A stretch of DNA of 64,000 nucleotides from Sanderia malayensis. Its lineage: Eukaryota; Cnidaria; Scyphozoa; Semaeostomeae; Pelagiidae. The notes under the pieces are model-generated. The model did not search any database. It had not been told where the DNA came from and saw only the letters and a list, made by a program, of their open reading frames with translations. Within the stretch, counting starts at the first letter, position 1. Every line of letters begins with the position of its first letter. A program made the translations under genes and the position numbers. This document shows, piece after piece, positions 46,571-58,565 of the stretch. Location: the NCBI GenBank assembly GCA_013076295.1, contig RQOL01000810.1, positions 62,001 through 126,000 on the forward strand. Reading direction: 5' to 3'.

Positions 46571-46912
46571 ATGGCGGACATTTGTAGTTGGACTATGCTT
46601 TCCTTGTTTTTCAAGACTTCAATAATTAGTAAATATGTCCATTGGAAAGAAGCCTTTAAGCTTATAGGTGGAACACCTTCCAAATGCCTGGAAAAATTAC
46701 CCAAACTTTCTTCTTCCTTCAGTTAGGTAAGCTTTTTGACCTTGTAGAATGCTTTAGGACTATCATTTCTCTTAAATTTATCTATTTAGAAATTTTTTCA
46801 CTTGTCACTTCTTTTTGGCTGCAAAATATGATGACGTTATTAAATCAATCTAAATTTATTTTTCGTTTTCAGGAATGTAAATGCAGCTTGAACACGTTCT
46901 AAATGATTGGAA
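46571..46912 (+). pseudogene. Small repeated gene, copy B (MADIC family), broken
   Basis: The ATG at 46571 reads MADICSWTMLSLFF. The exon-1 donor codon CAG has become TAG (46724-46726), and the exon-2 copy near 46881-46935 has lost one base, changing frame. TATAAAAG at 46436-46443 and the E-box remain. Non-functional as a protein gene if the sequence is right. Confidence 0.5.
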
Positions 46913-46989
46913 AACTATCCGAAGTTTCTTGACCTGGCGAGGTAAGCTTTTAGGACTATCACTTCTGTGTTTTACGCTATTTTTTTTAT

Positions 46990-48600
46990 TGCTCTCTGGT
47001 CGCAAAATTAGAAGAGATCGCTTCGAACGAACTTATGAGGAGTGCTGAAATTGTTTGTACATATTTGAAACTCTGGGCGAATACCTGACAATGCAATAAG
47101 CGAATCAAAAATGGCATGGAATAATCGTCTTATTTCGGGCAATATTTTTCTGTAATTAATAGTTAATTCTAACAGCACAAACTTTACGGATATTTAAGTT
47201 TTTATTTATCTACAGAATGCTGAAATAAAAGAAAAGCTGATGGTTAAGAGGCTGGTGAAAATATCCGACGTCTCTTCTCTGTTTTCCGCAGGCAATCTTT
47301 GAGTAGGCCAGTTTTCATTTGAAACTACGTGACTTGCATTATTTAAAAGATTTCTGTAATGTTAATTCTTTTTATTTCATTTATCTCTGCATAATCATTA
47401 AGGAAGAATGTACAACCTGATGGTAGAATATGTTGTGGAGTTTTCTATTTTCGCTTATAGCCAGTTTAGTTGAACGGTAAAAGAATAATTGAATCCTTTA
47501 TAGGCCAAAATAATTTCTCTGTCTTGTTTCTCCATTTTTGTTTTATTTCTATTAATCCAGGAAGTCCCAGAATTTCGAATTGGGATATAATAAATATTAT
47601 AAGTCTGAAAAAGTGAGAGGAAGTAACAGACTAGCAATAACACATACAAATTTTCAAACTAATCATTTTATGTATTCATTCAATTTTAACATTGCAGGCA
47701 TAGTTTTTATATTGTAAATAACAAATTAATTGTCCATAAAACAATTTTTAGTTCTTTGTAGTCATCATCTTTTTTTGTATTTCTCTGGCGTTTCTCGTTT
47801 CGTTTTTAGATTTTGGGTCTAAGCTTCTTTTCCACGGATGACCAATCTACAAGTTAAAATAGATGCAATAATTCATATAGTATTTCGATTCACAAAAAAT
47901 GTAGCATAAATCTGTATAAATTTTAAACCAGTAGTATGAAAAACATCAAACATTGAATCTACATTACTAAAGATATTTAAAAAAGATTATTAAATGGTTT
48001 AAATACAGCTTCAATTTTTGTCTTACCTTACAAGATGGTTCTATTCTTATTTTTCTTTCATCGCATCCCCAGATCGACGAGGTCTGAAATTGAAACAACA
48101 CATGTTAATATATATCAAATTTTGTCACTATTTGGTATAATTTATGCTAATACGTGTAACTGTGCTAATTCCAATAAGTTAGAATTAACTATGCATCGAA
48201 GCTGGCATTACTGAACTATTTTTTTTACCTTGGTGACTTGTGGTTTCGCATCAGAATCAACAAACATATATAAAATTTGATTTTATGTTCATAGTACATG
48301 ATTTAAGAATTCAAACAAAATTTAAATCAAATCTTCAAACCTATAATTAGAATCCTATAAAAGCAAACAACTCAAGTCAAAATAAACAACTCTTTGTCCT
48401 GACAGCTACATCTTGGTCGTTAACATCTTCTCAGAAAAGAGCCGCAAAGATTGTATTAAAAAAGAATAAACTTTCATACTGTAATTCCAAGATTTCCATC
48501 ACAGAGGAACAATATATTTATTAATTCCTTACAACTGACGAACTCAAAATCTAAGTTAAATATGTTACATACGAAATTCAAATGAAACTTGCCTCCAGTT
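46990..48600. other. No gene recognised
   Basis: AT-rich stretch after the end of the duplicated block. A small exon-like segment near 47214 could not be joined to anything in phase. Confidence 0.3.
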
Positions 48601-48610
48601 TAGAAATATT

Positions 48611-49120
48611 TCAATCCTGTTTTCCCGGTTGAATTGCATTCATGTAGCTGAAAGCAAATTTAGATTCACATAATAAGCATCATGTCTTGCAACCAGTAAG
48701 TAGTGAAAAGTAAAAATAGCTCTAAATAGATACATTTAAGAGAAATGATAGTCCTAAAAGCTTACCTCACTAAATCAAGAAACTTCGGATAATCTTTCCA
48801 GTCATCTAGAACGTTCTCAAGCTATATCCACTAAAACGAAAAGCAAATTTAGATTGACTTGATAAAATATCATATTTTGAAAGCAGCGACAAGTAAAAAT
48901 AGCTTTAATTAGATACATTTAAGAGAAATGATAGTCCTAAAGCATTCTACAAGGTCAAAAAGCTCACCTGACTGAAGGAAGAAACTTCGGATAATTTCTC
49001 CAAGCATACAGAAGGTGTTCCAGCTATGAGCTTCCAGGCTTCTTTCCAATTGACATATTTACTAATCATTGAAGTCTTGAACGACAAGGAAAGCATAGTC
49101 CAACGACAAATGTCCGCCAT
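48611..49120 (-). CDS. Small repeated gene, copy C (MADIC family), complete
   Basis: Three exons on the minus strand: 49120-48968 (MADICRWTMLSLSFKTSMIS), 48821-48766 (LENVLDDWKDYPKFLDLV) and 48647-48611 (YMNAIQPGKQD then TGA). All junctions are in phase and the product is 81 aa. Exons 1 and 2 have exactly the lengths of copy A, and differences between copies are mostly replacements that keep the frame open. CTTTTATA at 49247-49254 is the inverted TATA box. The copy is opposite in orientation to A and B. The function is unknown; no signal peptide or known domain was recognised. Confidence 0.5.
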
Positions 49121-49246
49121 CTTTGTTAAGTTGCATCAGCTTCCATGTTTTCTTCGTTGTTCTTCTTCGACATTTCTTCCAAGTCATCCCAATATTCTTC
49201 CTCTCCATAAACCAAGATCAAAGGCCTCAAACTTCACGTGGCTGAG

Positions 49247-49254
49247 CTTTTATA
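49247..49254 (-). promoter_or_regulatory. TATA box of small gene copy C
   Basis: TATAAAAG on the minus strand, 127 bases upstream of the ATG at 49120, with the conserved CACGTG next to it. This is the same spacing as copy A. Confidence 0.5.
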
Positions 49255-49329
49255 CTCCCACTGGCTCAGCAAAGCACACTGGGTAGCGAAAACATTATCT
49301 ACAGACCATATTTGGGAATCTCATTCACA

Positions 49330-50027
49330 CATTCACCGGAAATACCAATTATCTTGTGCACAACATGAACCAATCAGAGAAAAGGAAGAGCGTAGATACC
49401 GCTGGGCAATGGGTTCGATGTCGTTTTACATTGAACACATTCTAATAAACGCATGCGTACAACCGGAACTCCCACATGTGCCCCGTCAATAAATTTAGAG
49501 GGTAGTTTTGGTAACAAATAGAGTCAAACTTATCAACACTTTCTGTTGAGTGTGCCGAAACTTCCACTTGAGAAACTTAGGTTCTTGAAGAATACTTCTT
49601 TGAGAAATTTCGGTCTTACTTTCAACAATTAACTTCAACACAGTTCAAATGAAGTAAAAATGATTGTGAAAACTTGAAAAGGCCAATCTGAAAGTAAACC
49701 GGTTCCAATAAAATTTCGCCAAAAAACGGCGAAACCCTATCTTCCCCGGGGGAACCTATGCCACGTGCCGAGCAGCCACTAAAGCTCACCCTCTTTACTC
49801 ATTTTGCCAATGCAGATGTTAGAGCAAGAAATATCGAAACGAAAATAGCCTAAAATTCCCCCAGTGGCATTTTGCACAAGCAAGGGTCACCAACCCTCTT
49901 TGCTGTCACCTGGAGTCAAAGAGGGTTTCCGTGTGCACTTTAAATGCGGGACTGTCCAAATATGAAGTATAACACGCATGCGTCTTAAATATACTCTTAG
50001 TTCTTTAAGGATATTTGTTGTCTCTTT
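49330..50027. other. No gene recognised
   Basis: Mixed-composition stretch with a CCCCGGGGG-type word near 49744 and GAGGGT words; no coding or mobile-element signature could be supported. Confidence 0.3.
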
Positions 50028-50266
50028 CAAAATTTGAATTTTCCAGTACCCACTTCATGTATGATGGGAAGTTAAATAACTATCCGTGGGAAGTCTGGGT
50101 GCACCAATATTTGAACCATTGCTCTTAGACAGCTGGGAATTGTCTCAACGTGATCAGTACGACCTCTTTAGTATAATTCGTTTCCTTGTGAGTCATTTTT
50201 CAGTCTATTTCAAAATTTGAATTGTTCAGTACCCATTTCATGTATGATAGAAAATTTAAATAGTAA
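50028..50266. repeat. Direct repeat pair
   Basis: TTCAAAATTTGAATTTTCCA and the following CAGTACCCACTTCATGTATG at 50030-50083 recur with changes at 50208-50262. Confidence 0.7.
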
Positions 50267-50440
50267 CCTATCGTCACCGCAGGCCATTGTTCTACTCTCA
50301 AACTGGCTAAGACATGGAGAGTGCTTCGTCGGCTATAGTCTGAAAGCCGATAACCCAATATGTACTGGTAGAAAATACTCAGGAAAAATACATCCAACTT
50401 GCTGCATTGTGCCTGTACTATCCAATACTCAGAAAAACCC

Positions 50441-50885
50441 AAAGAATTGAGAAGTAGCGGAATGAGATTAAGAAGGGAGTAGGGGCGTGAAACCCGCTAA
50501 TGAGTTCAAGGTTCTGAAATCGGAGCCAATCGAGGAGGCACTCGAAGAGGTTTCCACAGCAAGCAGAGAGCCCAGATCGTGATGGTCAGACGGACCTCAC
50601 CTTACCTGATGTTGTTGAGGCTAACTGATGGCCTCTGAGTGGCCGGATCTGCAGGCCTTCCATCGAGAAACGCATCATTTTTACCTTTCCTGCCCGGTTG
50701 ATGTGATGAACGCGTAATAGTTGAGTGGGGAATGGCAGAGCCAGAGACTGCGGAAATAGGAAAGGAAAATCATGGAAAAAACGGGTAAATTGTTAGAAGA
50801 AGGCCCCCAGATCTAGCCACTCAGAACAGACCAGCGTAAAGCCGCGTATTAAGACCCTTAGTTGGGTCCCCAAGTGGCTGGTAGA
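50441..50885. other. GC-richer block of unknown nature
   Basis: About 440 bases with base composition clearly richer in G and C than the surroundings, lacking long ORFs, beginning GAATTGAGAAGTAGCGGAAT. It resembles structured-RNA- or SINE-derived sequence in texture, but no family was identified. Confidence 0.3.
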
Positions 50886-51032
50886 GGATTGTAAGGTATC
50901 AAATTAAGTGTTATAAAAAATGTATATTGAATCAAATCAAGTGTTAATGTAGTAAAAAAGTGGTAATCAAGTAAAATATTAAAGTATAAGATATAAGTTA
51001 AGAAATTACGAAATATAAGAAAAAGTAAAAAT

Positions 51033-51408
51033 TTAAAAATGCTCGTTGACAAACATGTCTTCAAAAAGTCTGATATCGTTTACTTCGTCGTCGGTGCCTT
51101 GCTGTTTCAGCCACTCTTCTGTGGCCTTGGCATTGACAAATCCGTTGGAGACGGCTTCATATCGTGCATCGCTCCTTCAATCGATGATGAGCTTTGCCGA
51201 TCCTTTTTGTCGGATGTCTTCTTTCAGTCTTTTGGCCATACTGCTAAACTTTTCTTTTATGGCCTCATTCAACCACAACTCCTCGACTTCTTCGGTGGGC
51301 ACCAAAGAAGATGCACTGCACTGCAGTTCCTCTGCTCTTGTGAGGCAGAGGATAAAATACCCAACGGGCACTTCCTTTGCTTTCGTATACGTGTACACGC
51401 GCATATTG
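51033..51408 (-). pseudogene. Terminal-exon-like ORF, unrecognised, one internal TGA
   Basis: After a GATTTTTAG acceptor the minus strand reads NMRVYTYTKAKEVPVGYFIL and LWLNEAIKEKFSSMAKRLKE, meets TGA (51177-51179), then continues in frame with NAKATEEWLKQQGTDDEVN to TAA at 51033. The texture on both sides of the TGA is protein-like. It may be the 3' exon of the gene starting at 52141. Confidence 0.35.
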
Positions 51409-51802
51409 CTAAAAATCACAAAAATATAAAAAAACTTAAAAGAAGAATAGCTTAAAAACTTAATCCTAAAAGCAAGTCATTGCAAATGAAATTCAAAAAC
51501 AAACCTGCTTTGTCTTGTCTTTTTCTTCGATTGTGTGTCGCCTTGCAAAATTAAGTGAACGAGTGACTTTTGAGTTAGGTGTGTCTCGTTTTATGTCCTT
51601 ACAATGTACATTGGACTTTGTAATTCAAAACAACGATTAATGGTGGGTGATGAAAGTAGTTACCCAAGTGTTTTCCCCATGTTATTTGCTTACAATAGCT
51701 AATGGAGCTAATGATTTGACGATGATGAGGAGCACGTGATGTTCTAAAAATGGATATGGAACAAAGGTCCAAGAGCAAAAGTCATCATAGAAATATTTCA
51801 TT

Positions 51803-52141
51803 TCAACATAGAAATATTTCATTTTCTCTAACTGAGCTGCGTTCGGAAACATAATTTTTACTAAAACCATTTGCATTTCCATAAACTTTCTCTTGCATCC
51901 AGATGAAGAGCATCCACTCCACGAGCTGCTCTTCATCTACACTCTTACGACAACACATCGACATTATCTTATTTACTTTAATCGCATACGATAAGTTAAC
52001 GAATTTATCAATACAGACCGTGAACCCCATTTTCACTCTGAGTTCAGCAAATGATTTTTTTATTGCCAGCGGGCGCGGTAGATCGGCTTGAATTATCTCG
52101 GTGATCGCATCTGTCAGTTGATATGGCGCTACAATACACAT
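51803..52141 (-). CDS. Unrecognised ORF, possible first exon
   Basis: Opens MCIVAPYQLTDAITEIIQAD and contains KVNKIMSMCCRKSVDEEQLV. GT sites after CAAGAGAAA and CAAATG could be donors leading to the 51408 acceptor. It is head to head with the plus-strand ORF that begins just beyond it. No family was recognised. Confidence 0.35.
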   Translation of the reverse strand: MCIVAPYQLTDAITEIIQADLPRPLAIKKSFAELRVKMGFTVCIDKFVNLSYAIKVNKIMSMCCRKSVDEEQLVEWMLFIWMQEKVYGNANGFSKNYVSERSSVRENEIFLC

Positions 52142-52149
52142 ATAGCAGT

Positions 52150-52881
52150 TTCTAAAAATATTTCTATGTTGGTACCGATTTTGCTGTGATTAAACTCGAG
52201 GAAAATATAGAGTACTCGAAAGTAGAGAGTAAGAAAAGGCTGTTTAATGCAATAGAGAAGGAGCTTGTAAATGCAAGTGGGAGAAGTAAAGTAAACGAAG
52301 CAACGTATTAAAATAATGAGATAGAGGTAACAGAACCCCCAAGGGATCCACGAAAAAAACCTCTTGATCTATCGAGATGTAAGTTGAAAACGTTAAGTAA
52401 CAACAGTAAAATAAAAACGAATGCTTTGAAGCCTATAGCTAGCGTTGCCTCAAAAACAATTGCTAATAATGCACCAGAATCGAAGGCGGATCCGAATTCA
52501 TTTGTCGCTGAGGAGACAAATATAATGAAGAGAAAGGTTGAAGATGAAAATGCAGTAGCGAATATGTTTGAAGATATGCTACTACTGCTAATAGATGAGC
52601 CGCATACACCGCCGGCGGGTGTGTTCGGGAATTTCAATCTAGCAGACATGGTGCTCCCGAATGAAGAAAACGAAGCTGAAGTGAAGGAAAGTGAGATATA
52701 TATTGCGACTAATGCAAAAACAGTTGCTGTCACCAATGAAAATGAGAGAAAGAAGAAAAGAACACCTTGGGGAAAAGGTTCGAGTTTTACGAAGTTAATC
52801 CAGAGGCAAAGAGAACTACAACTGTCGTTTTCAGATTCATCGTCATCATCAGATTCATCAGATGCAGAATATGTGTATTGA
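52150..52881 (+). CDS. Unrecognised acidic/serine-rich nuclear-type ORF with one frame change
   Basis: The frame reads VIKLEENIEYSKVESKKRLF up to a TAA near 52309, where an AAAA run suggests a one-base break, and resumes EVTEPPRDPRKKPLDLSRC to the stop at 52881. It contains a KRKVEDEN nuclear-localisation-like word, an ERKKKRTPWGKG basic patch and an SSSSSDSSDAEYVY tail. There is no clear ATG at the start. It diverges from the minus-strand ORF at 52141. Confidence 0.35.
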
Positions 52882-53267
52882 GCACTATCCAATGGTGTTT
52901 GGCAAAATTATTATTATTATTACCTAGAAATACTGAGATTTCAGTCCGTAGGTTATTAAAAGTGGGTTGTTCTTACATGCGGGTTTTTGCTGCATATGCT
53001 GGTAAAAGGGGGGAGGGAGTTGAAGCATTGATCCATGAAGTGGGTTCTTACCTGACTGATGACAGCCTCTCCTGCTTTAGAAATGTTATCGAAGAAACTT
53101 CGATTATTTTCGGTTCAACTTTCCAACCTTGAAATAATAAGACAGCATAATTAAAATCTGCACATTTGTTTATAGATTCCTAGTGTTCTGCGAGAAAGGT
53201 TGGCTATTCCTACAAATTCTCGACTATAAAGCGTCGATAGATGTCGTGGAAGCATGCTAATTGTATA

Positions 53268-53427
53268 CAGTAAAATCCCGATGACTTGAGCCTCGGATGA
53301 CTCAAAACAATTTCTATTCCCTTTGAAAGCTTTGAGAGTACTTTCTAAACCTTGATAACTCGAACATTCGTCAACTCGGACCATTTTCATTGGTCCCTTG
53401 GAGGCTCGAGTTATCAGCATCTTACTG
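53268..53427. mobile_element. 160-bp MITE (Tc1/mariner-type) with TA duplication
   Basis: The ends CAGTAAAATCCCGATGACTTGAGCC and its imperfect reverse (GGCTCGAGTTATCAGCATCTTACTG) are flanked by TA. It lies inside a diverged 80-bp satellite unit, splitting ATTGTATA from TGAACT. Confidence 0.75.
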
Positions 53428-53440
53428 TATGAACTAAATC

Positions 53441-53640
53441 AACAAAAGTCAAGATGCTTAGTTTGCCATATACAATGAAGTTTCTTATATGAGGGTGAAT
53501 GTATATTATAAAGGAGTTCAACAGGGACCAGATGTTTAGTTTGTTATACACAATGAATATTCCTATATCGGGGTGAATTGTATACTATGAAGAAGTTCAA
53601 CAAGGGACCAGATGTTTAGTTTGCCATATACAAATTTGAT
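53441..53640. repeat. Second locus of the 80-bp satellite
   Basis: About 2.5 diverged units with GATGTTTAGTTTG and AGTTCAACAAGGGACC words, matching the array at 19752-20880. The last unit ends 50 bases before a coding exon of the minus-strand gene. Confidence 0.85.
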
Positions 53641-53689
53641 ATAAGGAACAGGAGCGTCACTTTTAGAAATTCAACCTCTTTCATCTTAC

Positions 53690-55993
53690 CCTTGATGTAC
53701 AATTCCTTCAAATAAGTTTTATTCCCTTCATCCTCGGTTTTGATTTCAATACGAGGCTGGAAGTATTCGAATTTATCCTTTGTGACGTAAGTGGAAGGCT
53801 GTACTTCACCCAGCCTGTCTTCTCTCGGCTTGACAACATCAGGAAGAGGCTGGTGACTTTGATTACTTCTATTCCGATCTGAAATTAATGCAGAGCAGAA
53901 TCGTAACACATGAACGTGAAAAAGCATTGAACATAGCTCACACAAGGCTATAATTCAAAACGTTGTAAGTTGACAAATGCACAAGCATTCTTGGTCTGTG
54001 TTCACAAGGGATGAACGTCTAAAGGTGAGCATAAATAAATCATTGAATATGTCACACACGAGGCTATAATTCAAGCAGTTGTAGGTTGATAGACTCACAA
54101 CTATTCACGTTTGTGAGTTATAACAAGAACCTCTAATAGTTAAATAACAGTGTCTGACTTATAATCCGGAGTTGGCCGAATAAGAGTGTTTTTAAGTACA
54201 CAGACTTAAGATCTGAAGTTGGCTGACCAAGAGTGTTTTTAAGTACGCTGAAGCAAGATCTGAAGTTGGTTTGCAGCAAGGCAACAAATAATTCTGCAGT
54301 AAGGTAACTATTTTGATTAAGCATGGCACCCACAAATAGATTGTGTAGTAACCATTCGGGGGCAATGCTCTCCATAGAAATTTGATCTCAAATGCGGATC
54401 TCATTCGGGGTAGGGGGCATTCAATGGGGTAAATACGGTACGTTTGCTTACTCTATCGTATACAAAGCATGGATTTCAAAGATCGAGCATCAATGAAGCA
54501 CAACAAGGCCTTAACCTGAGCAGTTGAAAGTTGATAGATGCACACACATGCTTGTTCTATCATTACAAGGTGTGGGTTTCTAAGGCCGAGTAAAGATGGG
54601 GCAATGAATATATCACATGCGAAACTATAGTTCAAGACGTTGTAAGTTGATAGATAGATCCACAAGCGTTCTTAGTCTGTGTTCACAAGGGATGAACGTC
54701 TAAAGGTGAGCATAGATGAATCATAGCTAAACATGCCATATTTACTCGATTGAACGCATGGACACTCTTTTAAGTAGCAAAGCTTTAAATAGGGGGATAA
54801 TTGAAGTGTGATGCTGTTTAAAAATACCCCTTCTTTATGAGTTATAACAAGAACTTCTTCTAATAGTTAAATTAGAATGTCTGACGCAAGATCTGAAGTT
54901 GGTTTGTAGCAAGACAACAAATAATTCTGCAGTAAGGTAACTATTTTGATAAGCATGGCATCCACTTACGGCTAGATTATGTGGTAACCATTCAGGGGCA
55001 ATGCCCTTTAAAGCAATTCGTACAGTAAGGTATGTTTGCTTACTCTATCGTATACAAAAGCATGGGTTTCAAAGATCGAGCATAAATGGAGCATTAAACA
55101 GCACAAACAAGGCTATAACCTGAGCAGTTGATAGCTTGCAAAATAGTCAGTAACTTCTAACATCACAACGCCTCTCTTGAGATATCATAGAAATGAGAAA
55201 TAATTTCAGGGGCCAGAACATGAAAACATTTGCTTACCCTCTTTAGAATCCTTTCCCTTGCTCATACTTGTTTCTGGGGGTAACAGCAAAGGGAATGAAG
55301 GTCTGTGGGGGTGTGGCGTCACCCTGATGGGTGCGAGGTCGTTGCGTTGGCATGGTTCCGTGAAATCCTTCTCAAAGTTCCCCGTCGGGGTGAAAGTTTC
55401 TGAAACAAAATCCAAAAAATAGAATATCTAATATGTGGGTATCTTATATGGTATCTTATTAATAGAATATGTTATTCACATATATTATATCTTATTCAGA
55501 AGACCTTAAATTTATGCAATCGCTGATCTGATCACAATTAACAACACGAAACGACCAATTAATTTAAGTCAACAAGACTAATTTTATACAATTTTGTTAA
55601 ATTTTACGGCTATGTAAAAAACATTGTAAATCTTTGTGAATGTAAGTCAAAGAATATTTAAATGTTAAGAACATTCTAAAGAACATTTTTTTAAAAATTG
55701 AAGAATGAAAGACGATTTAAAGTTTAGCCATATTGAGATGCTCTTATAAAAAGAAATGAAGACATTATTGGGAAATCGACATTTGCAATTTCAACCCAAA
55801 ACTTTGAAAATATGACAAAGAGCCAAATATCTTAATTAATTCTAGCAAAAATCGAAAATATGAGCAAAGACAACATACCACCGGAGGAAAGAAGGACAGA
55901 TATTTCTTTATGAGAAAATTGTTTCTTTGGTGATATTATTGATCTTCGATGTTGCTGACGTAAACTGCCCGCGAATCTTCCCTTGGTCGCCAT
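53690..55993 (-). CDS. First three exons of a minus-strand gene, tentatively LRRC71-like
   Basis: Exons 55993-55879 (MATKGRFAGSLRQQHRRSII), 55399-55238 (TFTPTGNFEKDFTEPCQRND) and 53878-53690 (DKFEYFQPRIEIKTEDEG, ending YLKELYIK) join in phase 1 with good splice sites, giving about 155 aa. The ATG is preceded by an in-frame upstream region in the same exon. The last exon ends in a GTAAGA donor, but no following exon was found to the left, where satellite and MITE sequence begins. The KTYLKELYIKG end recalls the start of the leucine-rich part of LRRC71-type proteins; this is memory-based and weak. Confidence 0.55.
53945..55130. repeat. Block of diverged repeats in the intron of the minus-strand gene
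   Basis: Units built on TTCACAAGGGATGAACGTCT, CGAGGCTATAATTCAAG, GTTATAACAAGAACCTCT and TCTGAAGTTGG recur three to five times, partly interleaved. Two short stretches near 54370-54440 and 54736-54800 resemble the GGGGGCATTCAATGGGG MITE ends seen elsewhere. Confidence 0.7.
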
Positions 55994-56920
55994 TTTAAAA
56001 TAAAAACTTTGCAAACTTATGCAGAACAAGTGAAAACTATTCCAATTCAGCGATGAGCTGCAAACGTGGAAAGCAACCTGACTTCGGTGATTCAGAACTC
56101 AGAATATCACAACGGCCTAGGCTTTGAAAAACACTTGAGTGCTCCGATAAGTTTATCAATACTTTTCATGTAAAGACTACCGCAAATTAAAACAAAAGAT
56201 TCGCACAAATCCTTTTACCTCCCAATGAGAATAATTCAAACAGTGGATTATCAAAAGAAGTCAATTTTTAAAAGATGGCATCTTTTGATGAAAGAAAACT
56301 CAAATCGACAATTTTTTCTCGAGAAGTTGCATCGCGTGATTACAAACATGTTTCTTTTGTTTCGAGATCAATCCGTTTTCAAGTTTTCAATCTAACCCCA
56401 GAGGTATTTGGCGATAATCTTGTTAAAATTGCTTGAAAACAAATTAGAGATAATTTTCTAAGCCACTAAGGCATTAAAATCTAACCAGAGGTTACAGAAG
56501 AGAGAAATTGGAGATGAGAATGAAAATAAATAAATACTTAATAACGTTTTGTAAATTTGTTAAATTCCCAAGACTTCTCCTGGTGCATAAGCAATTTATA
56601 AAACACCCGCAAAGACCCATGGGCAGGTCAACCTTCCCTGGCAGCATTGCGACGTAATTCACAGCAAATGAAAAAGAACATACCAGAAATTTGTGCTGCT
56701 TCACTTTGATCAGCATAAACATTCATTTTCACTCCAAAATTTATAACTTTAATTCATATCTGCATGTTAACAGTCTAACGCGAACTGACCAGTGTTGGTA
56801 AACACGTCTTCGAAACAATTTAAAACCAAGTTTTCCACAAAAAAGGCTTAAAACGAGTAAAGGAAATGGAATTTCGAATATCACAAAATTTAACAATGGC
56901 CTTGCAGGGTGTAGAGTTGG
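55994..56920. other. No gene recognised; probable promoter side of the minus-strand gene
   Basis: AT-rich sequence upstream of the ATG at 55993. No confident element was found. Confidence 0.3.
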
Positions 56921-56921
56921 G

Positions 56922-57852
56922 AGTTAATTCAGATGAATACAACAGTGAAATGAACTAGAGCAAAATTATTGAAAGCAAAGGTTCAGAAAATTGAAAAGTT
57001 TTTAGCGATTTTTCATTTACCAGTGGAAGTTTGTTGAATTTTTTGGCCTTTTACCAGTGAGTTTCTTATAAAGCAGTTTCTTTTATAAAAACGTTCTTTT
57101 ATTTTCTTTTATTTTTCATTGTTTATTCAGCCATTAGAAAGTGCTTGCTTTGCTACTCTTCAAAGGACTTTAACAATCACTTTATAATTTTATTAACCAC
57201 ATTTACTTTTCCCAATTCTATCGCTAACTTCTATACTAACTGACAATAATAATAAATTAAGACGCTTCCCAGCTGTACTTTTCTTTGCCATATTTTTATT
57301 TCACCATTCAGCTAAAGAAAACGAATAGTTAGCTCCTGCTCATTTTAATTTTTAAAGATTTAACAACAAGAAATCTAAGTTAATAAGTACTAACATGAAT
57401 CAAAGCCATACGAATGAAATTGTCAATAAGGATTTCACTGCATACTCTGATAAAGGCTGCATTTACAATGAAGGGGATGACCCCTTGACTTTGTAAGTTT
57501 CCAGCGAGGCTAAACAAGATAACGAGGCTACCACAGGTAAACCTGAAAAGCAAACATAAGGCTATAGTAAGTTACAGACCTTTTGCATGTGATGCTTTTT
57601 GTCGTATAATACTTTGGTATGTAATTACGATATATAATAATGAGTTGGGTGATAACTCAGATGAATACAACAGTGAAACGAAATAGAACAAAATTATTGA
57701 AAGCATTCGAATTGCGCCCGTCTTTAGCGATAGAATCGGGAAAGGTAAATGTGGTTAATAAAATTGTGAAGTGATTGCTAAAGTCCTTTGAAGTTTGTGT
57801 CTGTAGTAAAAAACAGTAGCAAAGCACTTTCTAATGGTTCAATAAACAATAA
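56922..57852. repeat. Repeat element with direct and inverted copies
   Basis: A segment with AGATGAATACAACAGTGAAA is repeated directly at 56922-56981 and 57647-57704. A stretch of about 105 bases at 57118-57228 (GAAAGTGCTTGCTTTGCTAC, AAAGGACTTTAACAATCACT) is inverted at 57728-57852. It is probably a fold-back transposon or nested copies. Confidence 0.6.
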
Positions 57853-58019
57853 AAAAACATATTTGCGGTAATATTGTAAGAACGTAACATCAGTAAGTAA
57901 CGTGATCAAGAATAAGTTTAAATTGGATAGTATCTGGTAAGTTTATATCCCCCGCCATAGTGGACAAAACTGTTATATTTCATTTATACGGTTGCGTTAA
58001 ATATATAGGATGTATTTTG

Positions 58020-58130
58020 AAATTCACTCCTTAAAATCACTCTTTATAGGGTCTAAATTGTTTCACTTATAGGGTCTAAATTGCTTCATTTATAGAGTCT
58101 AAATTGCTTCATTTATAGGGTCTAAATTGC
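58020..58130. repeat. 26-bp tandem repeat
   Basis: Four copies of a unit near TTCATTTATAGGGTCTAAATTG. Confidence 0.85.
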
Positions 58131-58565
58131 TCACATATATAAATTGAGTGCGCAAAGTGAGTGCGCAGTAGCAAAGCATGTGATACTTCCCGCCAGAAAC
58201 CTGTCTATGTAAATTTTTAAAAAATTGTTGAAAAGGGGAGAAAATTCCTTGGTAGACTTGTGAGGTTACAAAAAAACTATGAACCCGCAAACCCCTCACA
58301 ACCCCTTGAAACAATTTTGTTCCGTCAGAAAGACCCCTTTGATCATCGAGTAAAAATAATCTTGTCTATATTTTATAATACCATCTTTCCAGACAAAAAT
58401 GTCAGGGGGACCAGGGGATGAACAATGCGTGCAAAATGAATCAAACATCTTACGGAACCTTGTAGCTACATCGTGGCCATCGTCATAGCAAATAAACAGC
58501 AGACAAAAGTCACGCTTTATACAGATTGCATGCATATAAATACGTGTAGGCCTTGGGATTTCACA

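Noticed and set aside
50441..50885. Ribosomal RNA gene fragment
   Set aside because: A few words recall large-subunit rRNA, but no extended conserved core could be recognised.
52308..52892. Long minus-strand ORF of 194 codons
   Set aside because: It is the shadow of the plus-strand ORF; serine/phenylalanine richness comes from the complementary codons.
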